Origin: Geoglobus sp. UBA235
GTDB lineage: Archaea; Halobacteriota; Archaeoglobi; Archaeoglobales; Archaeoglobaceae
Reading direction: 5' to 3'
Length of the DNA: 49,007 nt
Assembly: GCA_002494725.1 (NCBI GenBank)
Contig: DACG01000025.1
Location: 1-49,007 of the forward strand
Shown here: positions 24,513-33,286 of the stretch, one piece after another
How the letters are laid out: each line of letters begins with the position of its first letter
Position numbering within the stretch: the first letter of the stretch is position 1
Notes under the pieces: model-generated
Database searches by the model: none
What the model saw: only the letters and a program-made list of their open reading frames with translations
What the model was told of the DNA's origin: nothing
Position numbers and translations under genes: made by a program

Positions 24513-26852
24513 ATGAAGGCCGTGAGAACCCTCAATTTGAAGGTCTTCAGAGACCTGAAGTCCCAGAAGTGGCAGTTCGCAGCGGTAATCTTCTTGGTTT
24601 TCCTGGGTGTTTCCCTCTACACGTCCTTCTACATGTCCTACCTGAACCTCAGCAGAACCTATGACACCTTTTACGAGAGGACGAACTTCGAAGATTTAGC
24701 CGTCACGTTAAATCCGAGAAGTCCAGCCCCCAAAGACCTGCTTTCAGAGGTTCGAAGGATTGATGGTGTCGAGGAGGTATATGGCAGACTGTCGGCATAC
24801 GGAACCTTTGAGAGGGAGAACAGAAAGATAACACTGAAGCTCCTCTCCATCCCTGAAGAGCTTTCGGTCAACAGGCTCGTTATTGTTGAAGGCAGGTATC
24901 CTGAACAGGGAGAAAAAGCCGTGGTTCTGCTGAAAAAATTCGCCGACTACAACAGCATAAATGTTGGAGAGTCAATACCGGTCAGCATAAACGGTAAGAG
25001 AGTGAACCTCAAGGTCGTAGGCCTCGCCTTCTCCCCTGAATTCATCTGGATTGTTGAGTCCGGAAGCTGGATGACAACTCCGAAGACCTTTGGCATCGCC
25101 TATATCCCTCAGCAAACCATAGAGAAAATCCTTGGAGTTGAAAACGTCATAAGCGAGGTGCATTTGACGATCTATGACGACGGCAGGGCAGATGAAATCC
25201 TTAACAGGGTGAGAGACATCTTTGCAGATTACGGAATTTCAGCCAGCTATAAGAGAGAGGACCAGCCCAGCAACAAGCTCGTCAAGATGGATCTTGACGG
25301 CTTCAGGGAGCTTTCGTTCATGTTCCCCAGCTTTTTCCTGTTCATCTCTGCTCTGATGGTCTATGTCCTGCTTTCGAGGGTCGTGAGGGAGCAAACAGGA
25401 AGCATAGCAATTCTCAGGGCTCTCGGCTACAGCAGAAGAGATATACTGCTTCACTACCTCACCCACTCCCTGGTCATAGGGATTCTTGGCTCCATCCCAG
25501 GAGCGGTGGGAGGTTATGCCTTCTCGGTTCTCATGACCGCAGAGTACACCAAGCTGCTGAACGTTCCGTATTACATCGCCATCGTCCATAAAGACGTCCT
25601 GATTCAGGGGTTAGCAATTGGCGTGATTGTTCCCCTCGTTGCAGGGATTTCAACCGCATATTCTGCTTCAAGAATAGACCCGGCAATAGCTATGAGGGGT
25701 GTGGAGGTTGAGGCCAGGAAGGTGAAAATAGACAGGATTCTGTTCTTTACAAAGAAGGCTTCGATGCTCACACGTCTGGCGTTAAGAAACCTCTTCAGGA
25801 GTCCCCGAAGAACTGTCTACTCACTCCTTGGAGTTGTTGCGAGCGTCACGCTTATTCTCACGTCCATGGTGTTTCTCGATGCCAATGAATTTGCGATTTC
25901 CATGCAGTTCGATAAGATAACAACCTACGACATGAAGATCTCCACCTCGAACCCGAGCATCTACCGGGAGATAAAGAAGATGCCCGAAGTCGAAAGAGCT
26001 GTGCCGATAATCGAGACATGGGTTGTTTTCGAGAGGGATGGGGTGACAAAGACTTCCATCCTCTACGCCATAGGCCATGATCAGGACCTCTTCAACCTCT
26101 ACGATGCCGGGGGAAGACGGCACCATCCACCGCCAGATGGCATTGTTTTGCCTGAAATTCTTGCAGAAAAGCTGAAAATAACCAAAGGAGAAGATGTAAA
26201 AATCCTGACGGAGTTCGGAAGGGAGGAGGTGACCATCGCGGAAATCTACAACCAGCCCCTGACGGTTGCGTCCTATACGGACATTCTCTACTTTTCAGAT
26301 AAAGCCGGAACCGACTTCAACGCCATTCTGGTGAAATTCAGGCCGGGGATGGAGAACGAAGGAAAGAACAGAATTCTCGACGTCAAGGGTATAAGAACAG
26401 ACTCCATTGACGACCTGAAGGAGTACATAGACGAGATCATGACGTTCTTCTACGTCTTCATATACTTCACCCTGCTCTTTGGCGCATCTCTTGGCTTTGC
26501 GTCCATCTTCAACACAACCACCGTAAACGTGCTTGAGAGGAGGAGGGAGATTGCCACTCTCAGAATGCTCGGATACACGACAGGGGAAGTTGCCTACAGC
26601 CTTCTGATTGAAACCGTAATCATTGGAATAATAGGCATAGCCATCGGGATCCCCTTAGGCTACATGACCGCAAGGCTCTTCTTCGAATCCTTCCAGAGCG
26701 AGATGTATTACATGCCCTTCATAATATCTGGCATGACGTACGTCTTGACTGCCATTACAACATTTGTCACCCTCCTGCTGTCTTTACTGCCGGGAATAAG
26801 GTATGTGGCGAGAATGGAGATAGAGAAGGTGACTAAGGAGATGGTGAGCTGA
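24513..26852 (+). CDS. FtsX/MacB-type ABC permease with two FtsX domains
   Basis: About 779 residues. One helix near the N-terminus is followed by an extracytoplasmic MacB-type domain (about 50-260). The first FtsX bundle contains REQTGSIAILRALGYSRRDILLHYL, then a linker with RLALRNLFRSPRRTVYSLLGVVAS (start of the second half), a second outside domain, and a final FtsX bundle with ERRREIATLRMLGYTTGEVAYSLL. The duplication makes one polypeptide act as both halves. It probably works with the exported repeat protein on lipids, peptides or surface components. A GTG at 24498 overlapping the ATPase stop is the alternative start. Confidence 0.9.
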   Translation: MKAVRTLNLKVFRDLKSQKWQFAAVIFLVFLGVSLYTSFYMSYLNLSRTYDTFYERTNFEDLAVTLNPRSPAPKDLLSEVRRIDGVEEVYGRLSAYGTFERENRKITLKLLSIPEELSVNRLVIVEGRYPEQGEKAVVLLKKFADYNSINVGESIPVSINGKRVNLKVVGLAFSPEFIWIVESGSWMTTPKTFGIAYIPQQTIEKILGVENVISEVHLTIYDDGRADEILNRVRDIFADYGISASYKREDQPSNKLVKMDLDGFRELSFMFPSFFLFISALMVYVLLSRVVREQTGSIAILRALGYSRRDILLHYLTHSLVIGILGSIPGAVGGYAFSVLMTAEYTKLLNVPYYIAIVHKDVLIQGLAIGVIVPLVAGISTAYSASRIDPAIAMRGVEVEARKVKIDRILFFTKKASMLTRLALRNLFRSPRRTVYSLLGVVASVTLILTSMVFLDANEFAISMQFDKITTYDMKISTSNPSIYREIKKMPEVERAVPIIETWVVFERDGVTKTSILYAIGHDQDLFNLYDAGGRRHHPPPDGIVLPEILAEKLKITKGEDVKILTEFGREEVTIAEIYNQPLTVASYTDILYFSDKAGTDFNAILVKFRPGMENEGKNRILDVKGIRTDSIDDLKEYIDEIMTFFYVFIYFTLLFGASLGFASIFNTTTVNVLERRREIATLRMLGYTTGEVAYSLLIETVIIGIIGIAIGIPLGYMTARLFFESFQSEMYYMPFIISGMTYVLTAITTFVTLLLSLLPGIRYVARMEIEKVTKEMVS

Positions 26853-26894
26853 CACTTCAGAGAATTCTCTCTTGCTGACTTTTTTGGATATTTT

Positions 26895-26940
26895 GAGGTG
26901 AGGAAGACTCTTCTTTGCACCTCTTAACGATTTTTTTTTT
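26895..26940 (+). terminator. Hairpin plus T10 terminator of the ABC operon
   Basis: GAGGTG (26895-26900) pairs with CACCTC (26918-26923). Inside, AGGAAG pairs with CTTCTT after a two-base bulge, giving a stem of about 12 pairs with a 3-base loop. TTAACGA and then ten Ts (26931-26940) follow. It looks like a bacterial intrinsic terminator, though for archaeal polymerase the T-run alone could be enough. Confidence 0.7.
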
Positions 26941-27089
26941 CTGAATTCACAAAAATTCCACTTAGTAAACTCTATTTTTGGAGAAATACACCTTAAAACC
27001 AGAAAAGTCTGTAAAACTGTCAGTATGTTCGATTACAAAAAGATACCAGATTCCCAAACCTTAATCAACCCGGCATTATAACAGAAAAC

Positions 27090-28352
27090 ATGCACTCAAT
27101 CGCAATAAACGATGCCCACTGCTATATCAGTGGAAAATTCACAAAGGCATGTGTTGGAATTGATGGATCAAGCATAACCAGAATATCAAAGGAAAAGCTC
27201 GAGGGGGAGATAACATTCAGTGGAGAGGACCTCATTTTAATTCCTGCATTCTTCAACGCTCATACCCATGCAGCCATGACCCTGCTTAGAGGGATTGCTG
27301 AGGATCTTGAACTGAGTTCATGGCTGAAAAATGTGTGGAGGGTTGAGAGAAAGCTTGGCAAAAAAGAGATCTACTGGGGAACCATGCTTGGAATTGTTGA
27401 GATGATAAAAAGCGGTATTGCAGGATTCAGTGATCTCTACATTCACATGGATGAGGTTGCAAGAGCTGTAGGAGAGTCTGGAGTTAAGGCAGTTCTCTGC
27501 TACGGAATGGCAGACAGAGGAGATCAGGAAAAGGCCAAGAAGGAGCTTGAAATCGGTGAAAAATTCATAAAAGACTGGAACAATGCTTATGAAGGAAGAA
27601 TAAAGGCCATCTATGGTCCGCACGCCCCATACACATGCACACCTGAATTTCTGGAAATTGTGAAGGAGAGGGCTGATGAGCTGAACACGATGAGCCACAT
27701 TCATGTTTCCGAGACGGAATGGGAGGTGAATGAGATAAAGAGCAGATATGGAAAAACTCCGATCAGACTTCTTGACAGCATAGGATTTCTTGATGGGAAT
27801 GTTGTGATAGCCCATGCGGTGTGGGTGGATGATGAAGAGCTTGAGATTCTGAGAAAAAGAAAAGTTAGTGTTGTCCACAATCCAGCAAGCAACATGAAGC
27901 TCTCATCAGGTATTGCAAGAGTCAGGGAGATGATCGAAATGGGAATAAACGTTGCTCTCGGCACAGATGGTGCTGCAAGCAACAACAGCTACAACATGTT
28001 TTTTGAGATGAAAACTGCATCTCTCTGCCAGAAAATAAAGTACATGAGGGCAGATGCTGTTAGGGCTGAGGATGTTTTCAGAATGGCAACTGAGAATGCA
28101 TATTCAGCTTACGGAATGAAGGGGGGAAAAATAGAAGAGGGTTACCCGGCAGACATTGCAATTCTTTCAAAATCAGCATCATTTCATCCAGCATACAACC
28201 CCCTTTACAGCATTGTTTATTCTGCAAGCGGTGAAGAGGTACAGCACCTGATAGTCAACGGACAGATAGTAATGGAAGACAGGGAGATTCTGACATTTGA
28301 TGAGGAAAAGGTTTTGAGAAAGGTCGAAAGTCTGAAAGAGGAAATTACCTGA
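27090..28352 (+). CDS. mtaD: 5-methylthioadenosine/S-adenosylhomocysteine deaminase (MtaD/DadD-like)
   Basis: A 420-residue amidohydrolase. Metal ligands: H-x-H in FFNAHTHAAMTLLRG, His in SHIHVSETEWE, His in VVIAHAVWVDDEE and Asp in ALGTDGAASNN. The adenosine-type deaminases of this group remove the amino group from SAH, MTA or 5'-deoxyadenosine. In methanogens DadD starts recycling of these SAM by-products, so a link to the radical SAM chemistry in the cell is plausible. The start ATG has no Shine-Dalgarno sequence but a CCTTAATC box about 30 nt upstream. It is a single gene. Confidence 0.9.
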   Translation: MHSIAINDAHCYISGKFTKACVGIDGSSITRISKEKLEGEITFSGEDLILIPAFFNAHTHAAMTLLRGIAEDLELSSWLKNVWRVERKLGKKEIYWGTMLGIVEMIKSGIAGFSDLYIHMDEVARAVGESGVKAVLCYGMADRGDQEKAKKELEIGEKFIKDWNNAYEGRIKAIYGPHAPYTCTPEFLEIVKERADELNTMSHIHVSETEWEVNEIKSRYGKTPIRLLDSIGFLDGNVVIAHAVWVDDEELEILRKRKVSVVHNPASNMKLSSGIARVREMIEMGINVALGTDGAASNNSYNMFFEMKTASLCQKIKYMRADAVRAEDVFRMATENAYSAYGMKGGKIEEGYPADIAILSKSASFHPAYNPLYSIVYSASGEEVQHLIVNGQIVMEDREILTFDEEKVLRKVESLKEEIT

Positions 28353-28359
28353 ACGGCTT

Positions 28360-28659
28360 TTATCTTTTAGCTGCAGACTCAATCAGATCTCCAATAAATG
28401 CTCCAACAACAAAAACCACTCCAAAGTAAAGCCCAACAAGAACCCCTGCAAATACTCCGAGAATTCCACCCAGTATGGGGATGAATGGAACGAATATCCA
28501 AGCTGGAGCTGTGAAGACGAAAAACAGGACTGTGAAAAGCAGGGTGATAACAATCCCAATTATTACAGATTTTTTGATCAGATTGAGCTTGTCCTCCTTC
28601 CCAGGATTGAGAAGCCCGTAAATCAAACCCACAACAAACACGAGGAATGTCAGGTTCAT
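28360..28659 (-). CDS. Small glycine-rich membrane protein
   Basis: 99 residues with three hydrophobic segments (about 2-17, 30-52 and 55-92). The last is long and rich in Gly and Val (GGILGVFAGVLVGLYFGVVFVVGAFIG) and resembles paired glycine-zipper helices. The family is not known to me, although DUF5518-like archaeal proteins look similar. It is convergent with the deaminase (7 nt gap) and lies behind the YhhQ-type gene on the same strand. Confidence 0.65.
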   Translation of the reverse strand: MNLTFLVFVVGLIYGLLNPGKEDKLNLIKKSVIIGIVITLLFTVLFFVFTAPAWIFVPFIPILGGILGVFAGVLVGLYFGVVFVVGAFIGDLIESAAKR

Positions 28660-28690
28660 AGTTAAAATTTAAAGAGGAGTTTATTTAAAT

Positions 28691-29392
28691 CTAATCATCT
28701 TCCGGCTCAATTCTGGTTGCTAAGTAGATGAATGGGGTGTCAAAGACTGCCACAATGAACTTCATTATGTATGAGGTTATGAATATCTCCCACACACCAT
28801 TCCAGCCTATCTCAGCAAAAATCTGGGGGTTGAAGATGACGAAGAAAAGAAGTGTAAAGGTTGCATTGTCTATCAGCTGTGAAACCATTGTGGACGCATT
28901 GTTTCTCAGCCAGAGAAATCTGCCCTTTGTTCTCTGCTTCCAGAAGTGAAATGCCCAGACATCGTGAAGCTGAGAGATAAGGTAGGCTGTCAGGCTCGCT
29001 ACGGTCACATCAGGCATGAAGCCGAATATCTGCTGCAGTGCTGGGTCCAAGGTGTCCTCAGGGGCTGGAGTGAATGCGAGGGTGATCTGCATTATTACAG
29101 TGACTGCGATGAGCACAAAAAAGCCCACAAACACTCCCCTTCTTGCCTCCCTTTTTCCATATTTCTCCGCCAGAATGTCAGTTGCAAGGAACGTTGAGCC
29201 GTAAATTATGTTTCCCATTGCTGTAAGGAGACCGAAAAACTCAATCATCTTTGCAACCTGGATGTTGGCGAGTATTATTGCCATGCCTATCCATACGTAT
29301 AATCCTGTTCTTCCAAAGAATCTGTAGGCAAGAGTGATGCCGATGAAGCTTGCAACCATCAGAATAAACCACAGCACCTCATTGCCCAGCAT
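28691..29392 (-). CDS. yhhQ: YhhQ-family (queuosine/archaeosine precursor) transporter
   Basis: A 233-residue protein with six helices and the DUF165 hallmarks: GSTFLATDILAEKYGKREARRGV, AYLISQLHDVWAFHFWK and the late SQLIDNATFTLLFF. Bacterial YhhQ imports preQ0/preQ1. Archaea use preQ0 for archaeosine in tRNA, so uptake of preQ0 or a related base is the likely role. The divergent LysE-type gene shares a 46-bp intergenic space with a single AT-rich promoter core. Confidence 0.87.
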   Translation of the reverse strand: MLGNEVLWFILMVASFIGITLAYRFFGRTGLYVWIGMAIILANIQVAKMIEFFGLLTAMGNIIYGSTFLATDILAEKYGKREARRGVFVGFFVLIAVTVIMQITLAFTPAPEDTLDPALQQIFGFMPDVTVASLTAYLISQLHDVWAFHFWKQRTKGRFLWLRNNASTMVSQLIDNATFTLLFFVIFNPQIFAEIGWNGVWEIFITSYIMKFIVAVFDTPFIYLATRIEPEDD

Positions 29393-29410
29393 GCCTCAAT
29401 TGCGAAGAGC

Positions 29411-29423
29411 TTTTAATAAAAAG
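29411..29423. promoter_or_regulatory. Shared divergent TATA region (yhhQ / lysE-type)
   Basis: CTTTTAATAAAAAG is near-symmetric and is centred about 25 nt from the ATG at 29392 (minus) and about 22 nt from the ATG at 29439 (plus). Only 46 bp separate the two starts, so both leaderless genes must use overlapping TATA elements. Confidence 0.4.
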
Positions 29424-29438
29424 TTTTTTACAGGGGGC

Positions 29439-30038
29439 ATGGATTTCATCACATTTGCAGTAACAACCATCATGGTCTCAATGAGCGGCATACTCATGCC
29501 TGGCCCGATGTTTGCGGTAACATTAGCTGAGGGAAAGAAAAACAGGTTTGCTGGATTTGAGATTTCTGCCGGTCATGCTGCAATTGAGCTACCGATAATA
29601 ATCCTCCTTTTTCTTTCAGGCACCCTGATCGACATTGGAAGTGCAAGACACATTCTTTTTCTGACCGGTGGGCTGGTGATGCTATATCTTGCATATTCTG
29701 AAATCAAAAAAGAGCATTCGGAGTTCAGAATAAAGGGTGTTCTTTCAGGTGCTCTTCTCTCAGCATTCAATCCCTATTTCATAATGTGGTGGCTCACAGT
29801 TGGTTTTTCACTCGTAATTCTCGCATCCGGTTTCGGGTTAATTGGTATCTTAGCCTTTACGATAATCCACATTTTCTGTGACTTTGGCTGGTATGGCTTT
29901 CTCTCGCTCTCCTCAGGCAGGATATCTGAATCTGAAGAGGTCAAGAAAATTCTGAGCTACATTTCATCTGCGATCCTTATTGTCTTTGGGGTTTATTTCA
30001 TTTACCTTTCAGCAGAGCCATTACTTTTATATTTCTGA
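29439..30038 (+). CDS. LysE-family transporter
   Basis: About 199 residues with six helices. The N-terminal MPGPMFAVTLAEGKKNRFAGFEISAGHAAIELP is the LysE/RhtB signature (P-G-P, then the G-x-x-x-G-H segment), and ALLSAFNPYFIMWW is the second half signature with N-P-Y. The family exports amino acids or other small metabolites. The ATG at 29439, preceded by GGGGG, fits the conserved beginning. An upstream in-frame extension would run into the yhhQ coding region and is rejected. It is followed by thi4 after 7 nt. Confidence 0.85.
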   Translation: MDFITFAVTTIMVSMSGILMPGPMFAVTLAEGKKNRFAGFEISAGHAAIELPIIILLFLSGTLIDIGSARHILFLTGGLVMLYLAYSEIKKEHSEFRIKGVLSGALLSAFNPYFIMWWLTVGFSLVILASGFGLIGILAFTIIHIFCDFGWYGFLSLSSGRISESEEVKKILSYISSAILIVFGVYFIYLSAEPLLLYF

Positions 30039-30045
30039 GGCGGAA

Positions 30046-30828
30046 ATGGAGGTTATGTCATTCAGCGAGAAGAACATCACAAGAATAATCGTCAGAGAAG
30101 CTGCCAAGGACTGGGAAAAGATAACAGATACTGATGTGGTTGTTGTTGGAGCAGGCCCTGCTGGACTTACCGCTGCAATATATTTGCGGGATTTCGGGTT
30201 TGATGTTGTTGTTTTTGAAAGAAGACTGAGTTTTGGTGGCGGTATAGGCGGAGGAGGGATGCTTTTCCATAAAATTGTGATTGAGGAGGAGGCAAGAGAT
30301 ATTGCAGAAGAATTCGGAATGAGACTTGAGGAGATTGAGAGCGGTCTTTATGCTGTCGATACAGCCGATTTTCTTGCAAAGCTCTCATATTCGGCTGTTG
30401 AGAGCGGTGCCAAAATTCTCTTCGGTGTTACGGTTGATGATGTTGTCTTCAGACCAGATCCCCTCAGAATTACAGGTGTTCTCATTCAGTGGAGTGCTGT
30501 TCAGATCTCGGGACTGCATGTCGACCCTCTGATGATTGAATGCAGGGCTGTTGTTGATGCAACCGGCCATGATGCTGAGGTCATAAGTGTTGCTTCAAGA
30601 AAGATTCCGGAACTTGATATATTTGTTCATGGAGAAAAATCAGCCTACAGCGAGATGAGTGAGAGACTTGTTGTTGAGAAAACAGGCAGGGTTGCTGAAG
30701 GACTGTATGCGGCAGGAATGGCAGTCTCAGCTGTCCATGGATTACCAAGAATGGGACCAATATTTGGCGGAATGCTCTTAAGCGGTAGAAAGGTTGCAGA
30801 GCAGATAATGTATGACTTCAAAAAATGA
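30046..30828 (+). CDS. thi4: Thiamine thiazole synthase, sulfide-dependent type (Thi4)
   Basis: About 260 residues. VVVVGAGPAGLTAAIYLRD is the dinucleotide-binding motif (NAD is the substrate) and ERRLSFGGGIGGGGMLF is the Thi4 glycine loop. At the place of the suicidal Cys205 of yeast Thi4 the text reads SGLHVDPL, a His. This marks the catalytic archaeal form that uses free sulfide and iron rather than destroying its own cysteine (family knowledge; alignment by eye). GLPRMGPIFGGMLLSGRK is the conserved C-terminus. It makes the adenylated thiazole of thiamin. The ATG at 30046 has GAGG about 6 nt upstream. A second ATG at 30055 is possible. Confidence 0.92.
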   Translation: MEVMSFSEKNITRIIVREAAKDWEKITDTDVVVVGAGPAGLTAAIYLRDFGFDVVVFERRLSFGGGIGGGGMLFHKIVIEEEARDIAEEFGMRLEEIESGLYAVDTADFLAKLSYSAVESGAKILFGVTVDDVVFRPDPLRITGVLIQWSAVQISGLHVDPLMIECRAVVDATGHDAEVISVASRKIPELDIFVHGEKSAYSEMSERLVVEKTGRVAEGLYAAGMAVSAVHGLPRMGPIFGGMLLSGRKVAEQIMYDFKK

Positions 30829-30953
30829 TATGCCAGATATGCAGAACAAGAATTGCAAACCAGAGATGCAGAAGATGCAGTAAGGAGATCTGCCAGAAAT
30901 GCCACTTCCATCATGGCCTGTGTGTGGAGTGCAGAAAGTTGCTGAGGGAGTGA
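30825..30953 (+). CDS. 42-aa multi-CxxC zinc-finger protein overlapping thi4
   Basis: The ATG at 30825 overlaps the thi4 stop (ATGA) and the frame runs to TGA 30951-30953. In 42 residues it has four C-x2-C pairs (C3/C6, C15/C18, C23/C26, C33/C36) plus His at 27, 29 and 30. This is enough for two interleaved zinc sites of the B-box or HIT-finger kind. The overlap predicts coupled translation with Thi4, so a role in delivering iron or sulfide, or as a small regulator, is conceivable but not shown. Confidence 0.75.
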   Translation: MICQICRTRIANQRCRRCSKEICQKCHFHHGLCVECRKLLRE

Positions 30954-30964
30954 AGTCTGTGGGG

Positions 30965-31681
30965 CTACACAATATACTCCACACCACCTCTCGCAACGAT
31001 CTCAGCTTCAGACTCAAACAAGTATCCTGAAAAGTATCTGTCTCTGTTCAGCCATACAGATCTTGCTGTGTGCTCGGTATAGGTAAAGAACTCCACAGCA
31101 GTGCTTTCAGAAGAGATCACTCTTGGCCTGAAATTCCTGATCTCTCGCAGCCACTCAAACTCATCCCATGATTTTCTCCTTCCACCAACAATTTTGTGAT
31201 GTTTCCACCTGCATCCATGCCACAGTGCACCAAATTCCTGCAATTCCCTTGTAAGAATGGAGGCTGAGATGTAGGATAACGGTGACCCGTCTCCATCCAT
31301 AACACTCCTGAAGTCAAGAGCTCCGGCAGGTTTTGGAGTTCTCAATACATCATTCAGAAATTCACATTTATCAGGCTCAGGAAATTCCTCATCCTCTGGG
31401 ATTGCATACACGATCCCGCTTCCATTTCCACCCTTTCTGAAAACGTAGGCATGAAGCACAAAATCCTCTCTGATCCATACTGATGGGAAGAGATCAACTA
31501 TTTTCATGGGACTTACAGGACTTACATGCCATCCATCCTCTGAAGGAAGGTTTTCCTGAATTTTATCAGCCATCTCAGAGAGTTTTCTGAAATAGCCTGC
31601 TGAAAAATACTCAACCTTCACAGCATGCAGTATTCGGAAAGACATTTGAAACTTTTGAAGTCCCTGAAAGGTGATGATCAT
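30965..31681 (-). CDS. Hypothetical protein, about 238 aa
   Basis: I do not recognise the family. The protein is soluble and rich in Trp, Phe and Glu, with no membrane segment. Notable stretches are SEDGWHVSPVSPMKIVDLF, FGALWHGCRWKHHKIVGG (Cys and three His) and EFFTYTEHTARSVWLNRDRYFSGYLFE. The His-rich middle could bind a metal. The first ATG overlaps the stop of the ZIP transporter gene (ATGA), which suggests an operon. A second ATG 12 codons later (31645, MSFRILHAV) may be the true beginning because the residues before it are low in complexity. Confidence 0.6.
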   Translation of the reverse strand: MIITFQGLQKFQMSFRILHAVKVEYFSAGYFRKLSEMADKIQENLPSEDGWHVSPVSPMKIVDLFPSVWIREDFVLHAYVFRKGGNGSGIVYAIPEDEEFPEPDKCEFLNDVLRTPKPAGALDFRSVMDGDGSPLSYISASILTRELQEFGALWHGCRWKHHKIVGGRRKSWDEFEWLREIRNFRPRVISSESTAVEFFTYTEHTARSVWLNRDRYFSGYLFESEAEIVARGGVEYIV

Positions 31682-32442
31682 CCCAGGGCAACATCAAGAG
31701 TCATCATAACCGCAAATCCGAGCAGAGCCATAATTGTTGCGAGATCCTCATTTCCGTTGCTTTCAGCCTCAGGAATTAGATCCTCGACCACAACAAAAAC
31801 CATCGCTCCCGCTGCAAATGAAAGGGCGTAGGGTAAAATGGCATGAAAATACATCACGGCAAAAGCTCCTGCAAGTGCAAAAACAGGTTCAACGACTGCT
31901 GAAAGAGAGCCATAGATAAAACTTCTGAGTCTTGTATATCCAATTGCCACAAGAGGCACTGCTATTGCAACTCCCTCAGGAATGTTCTGCAGACCAATCC
32001 CAAAAGCCAGTGAAATGCCAGAGCTGAAATCCCTCCCAAACGCCACACCCACTGCCATCCCCTCAGGGATGTTGTGTATTGTTACTGCCAAGGCAAACAG
32101 TGTTATTTTTTTGTATGATGTCCTCAATCCTTCCTCCTTGCCCGTAAAAGGATGAACGTGGGGAATCATGATATCCAGAAATCTCAGAAAAACTCCTCCT
32201 GCAAGAAAACCAAAAACTACAGGAGCAACGCTATCAATCATCTCAATTGCAGGAAGAAGCAGGGAAAAGAAGCTTGCTGCAAGCATTATTCCTGCTGCTA
32301 TCCCAAGCAATCCATCCATCAATCTCTGTGAGATGTCTTTTTTTAGCAGAACTGCTGAAGCTCCAAATGCTGTAAGTAACCAGGTAAACATTCCAGCAGC
32401 AAGTGCCTGAAACACCGGACTTGAATGCTGAAGCCCTTCCAC
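31678..32442 (-). CDS. ZIP-family divalent metal transporter (GufA/ZupT-like)
   Basis: A 254-residue protein with eight helices. The metal-path motifs are AVTIHNIPEGMAVGVAFG in helix 4 and GIGLQNIPEGVAIAVPL in helix 5; this H-N-x-P-E-G / Q-N-x-P-E-G pair is the GufA subgroup signature. A His-containing loop (MIPHVHPFTGKEEG) lies between helices 3 and 4. It takes up zinc, iron or other divalent ions. The GTG at 32442 is the only good start, and TTATTTAAAAT near 32467 lies about 26 nt upstream, so it is leaderless with a GTG start. Confidence 0.88.
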   Translation of the reverse strand: MEGLQHSSPVFQALAAGMFTWLLTAFGASAVLLKKDISQRLMDGLLGIAAGIMLAASFFSLLLPAIEMIDSVAPVVFGFLAGGVFLRFLDIMIPHVHPFTGKEEGLRTSYKKITLFALAVTIHNIPEGMAVGVAFGRDFSSGISLAFGIGLQNIPEGVAIAVPLVAIGYTRLRSFIYGSLSAVVEPVFALAGAFAVMYFHAILPYALSFAAGAMVFVVVEDLIPEAESNGNEDLATIMALLGFAVMMTLDVALG

Positions 32443-32536
32443 AGTCTGTCATTGGTGTGGTGTTATTTAAAATAGTTACATGAAGGTAAATACAACGTGG
32501 AATTGGATTGATTATACCCGTAAAAATCACTCACCT

Positions 32537-33286
32537 TCATCTGTTTTCGTTGATGAGTTGGTTTGTGAAGTCCTCCATTTCATCTATAAGTTTAACTCTC
32601 ATAAGGAGTTCGTCAAAGTCATCTCTTATACCATATTCCCTCCTGTATGATTCCACAAGCTCATAATACTTATTTGGGTCTGTTATGAATGTGCAGTCAA
32701 TAACGTGTAAAAGGATGTACCGATTTGTTTCCGTTTTTAACTCGCTATCCTTATCCGTGGTTATAAAAACTAATTTTATGTCTGACGTATCTCTCATTCT
32801 TTCCAGCTCTCTTTTCCAGAATGCTGTTTCTGTTAATCTTTCCCTTAAACTCGTCTTACATGACAAAATGGCTATAACCGAACTCGTTTCTTTCTCAACA
32901 ATGAGCATATCTACATCTGGAAAAATATCATTACAATTCCTAATAACAACCTGATCACCATACGAAGTTAGAGCCTCGTCACCCATCAAAATCATGATTT
33001 TTTCTTTTAGCTGATTGTTACTCTCGATTATACTTTGAATATATCTAAATACAGCATACTTATACAACGAACCTTTACACGTCTTCCATGCCTGATCTCG
33101 ACTTCTTTGATTTGAATAATATCCTATTAAAATGCCTCGTAAACTGTTTTCAGCCAGTAAATCAAAGTTTTTAAGTGTCCCCAAGAAATCGCCATGGTAT
33201 TGCTTTATTACAATTTCATCATACTCTTTCTGGAGCTCTTTTAAAACATCTTTTTTACATTTAAAACCTCGCCTTATTTCACTCAC
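32537..33286 (-). CDS. Type II restriction endonuclease, BsaWI-like
   Basis: 249 residues. The central segment IFPDVDMLIVEKETSSVIAILSCKTSLRER is a PD-(D/E)xK-type core: Asp in PDVD, then S-x-K in ILSCKTS. The following LRERLTETAFWKRELER is the phrase I associate with the BsaWI family, which cuts WCCGGW; specificity is inferred. It lies on the same strand as the methyltransferase and overlaps it by 8 nt, a normal restriction-modification order. The gene looks more A+T-rich than its neighbours, which suggests transfer. Confidence 0.8.
   Translation of the reverse strand: MSEIRRGFKCKKDVLKELQKEYDEIVIKQYHGDFLGTLKNFDLLAENSLRGILIGYYSNQRSRDQAWKTCKGSLYKYAVFRYIQSIIESNNQLKEKIMILMGDEALTSYGDQVVIRNCNDIFPDVDMLIVEKETSSVIAILSCKTSLRERLTETAFWKRELERMRDTSDIKLVFITTDKDSELKTETNRYILLHVIDCTFITDPNKYYELVESYRREYGIRDDFDELLMRVKLIDEMEDFTNQLINENR

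Noticed and set aside
27318..27878. Minus-strand open frame of 186 codons
   Set aside because: Shadow of the MTA/SAH deaminase gene; composition is not protein-like.
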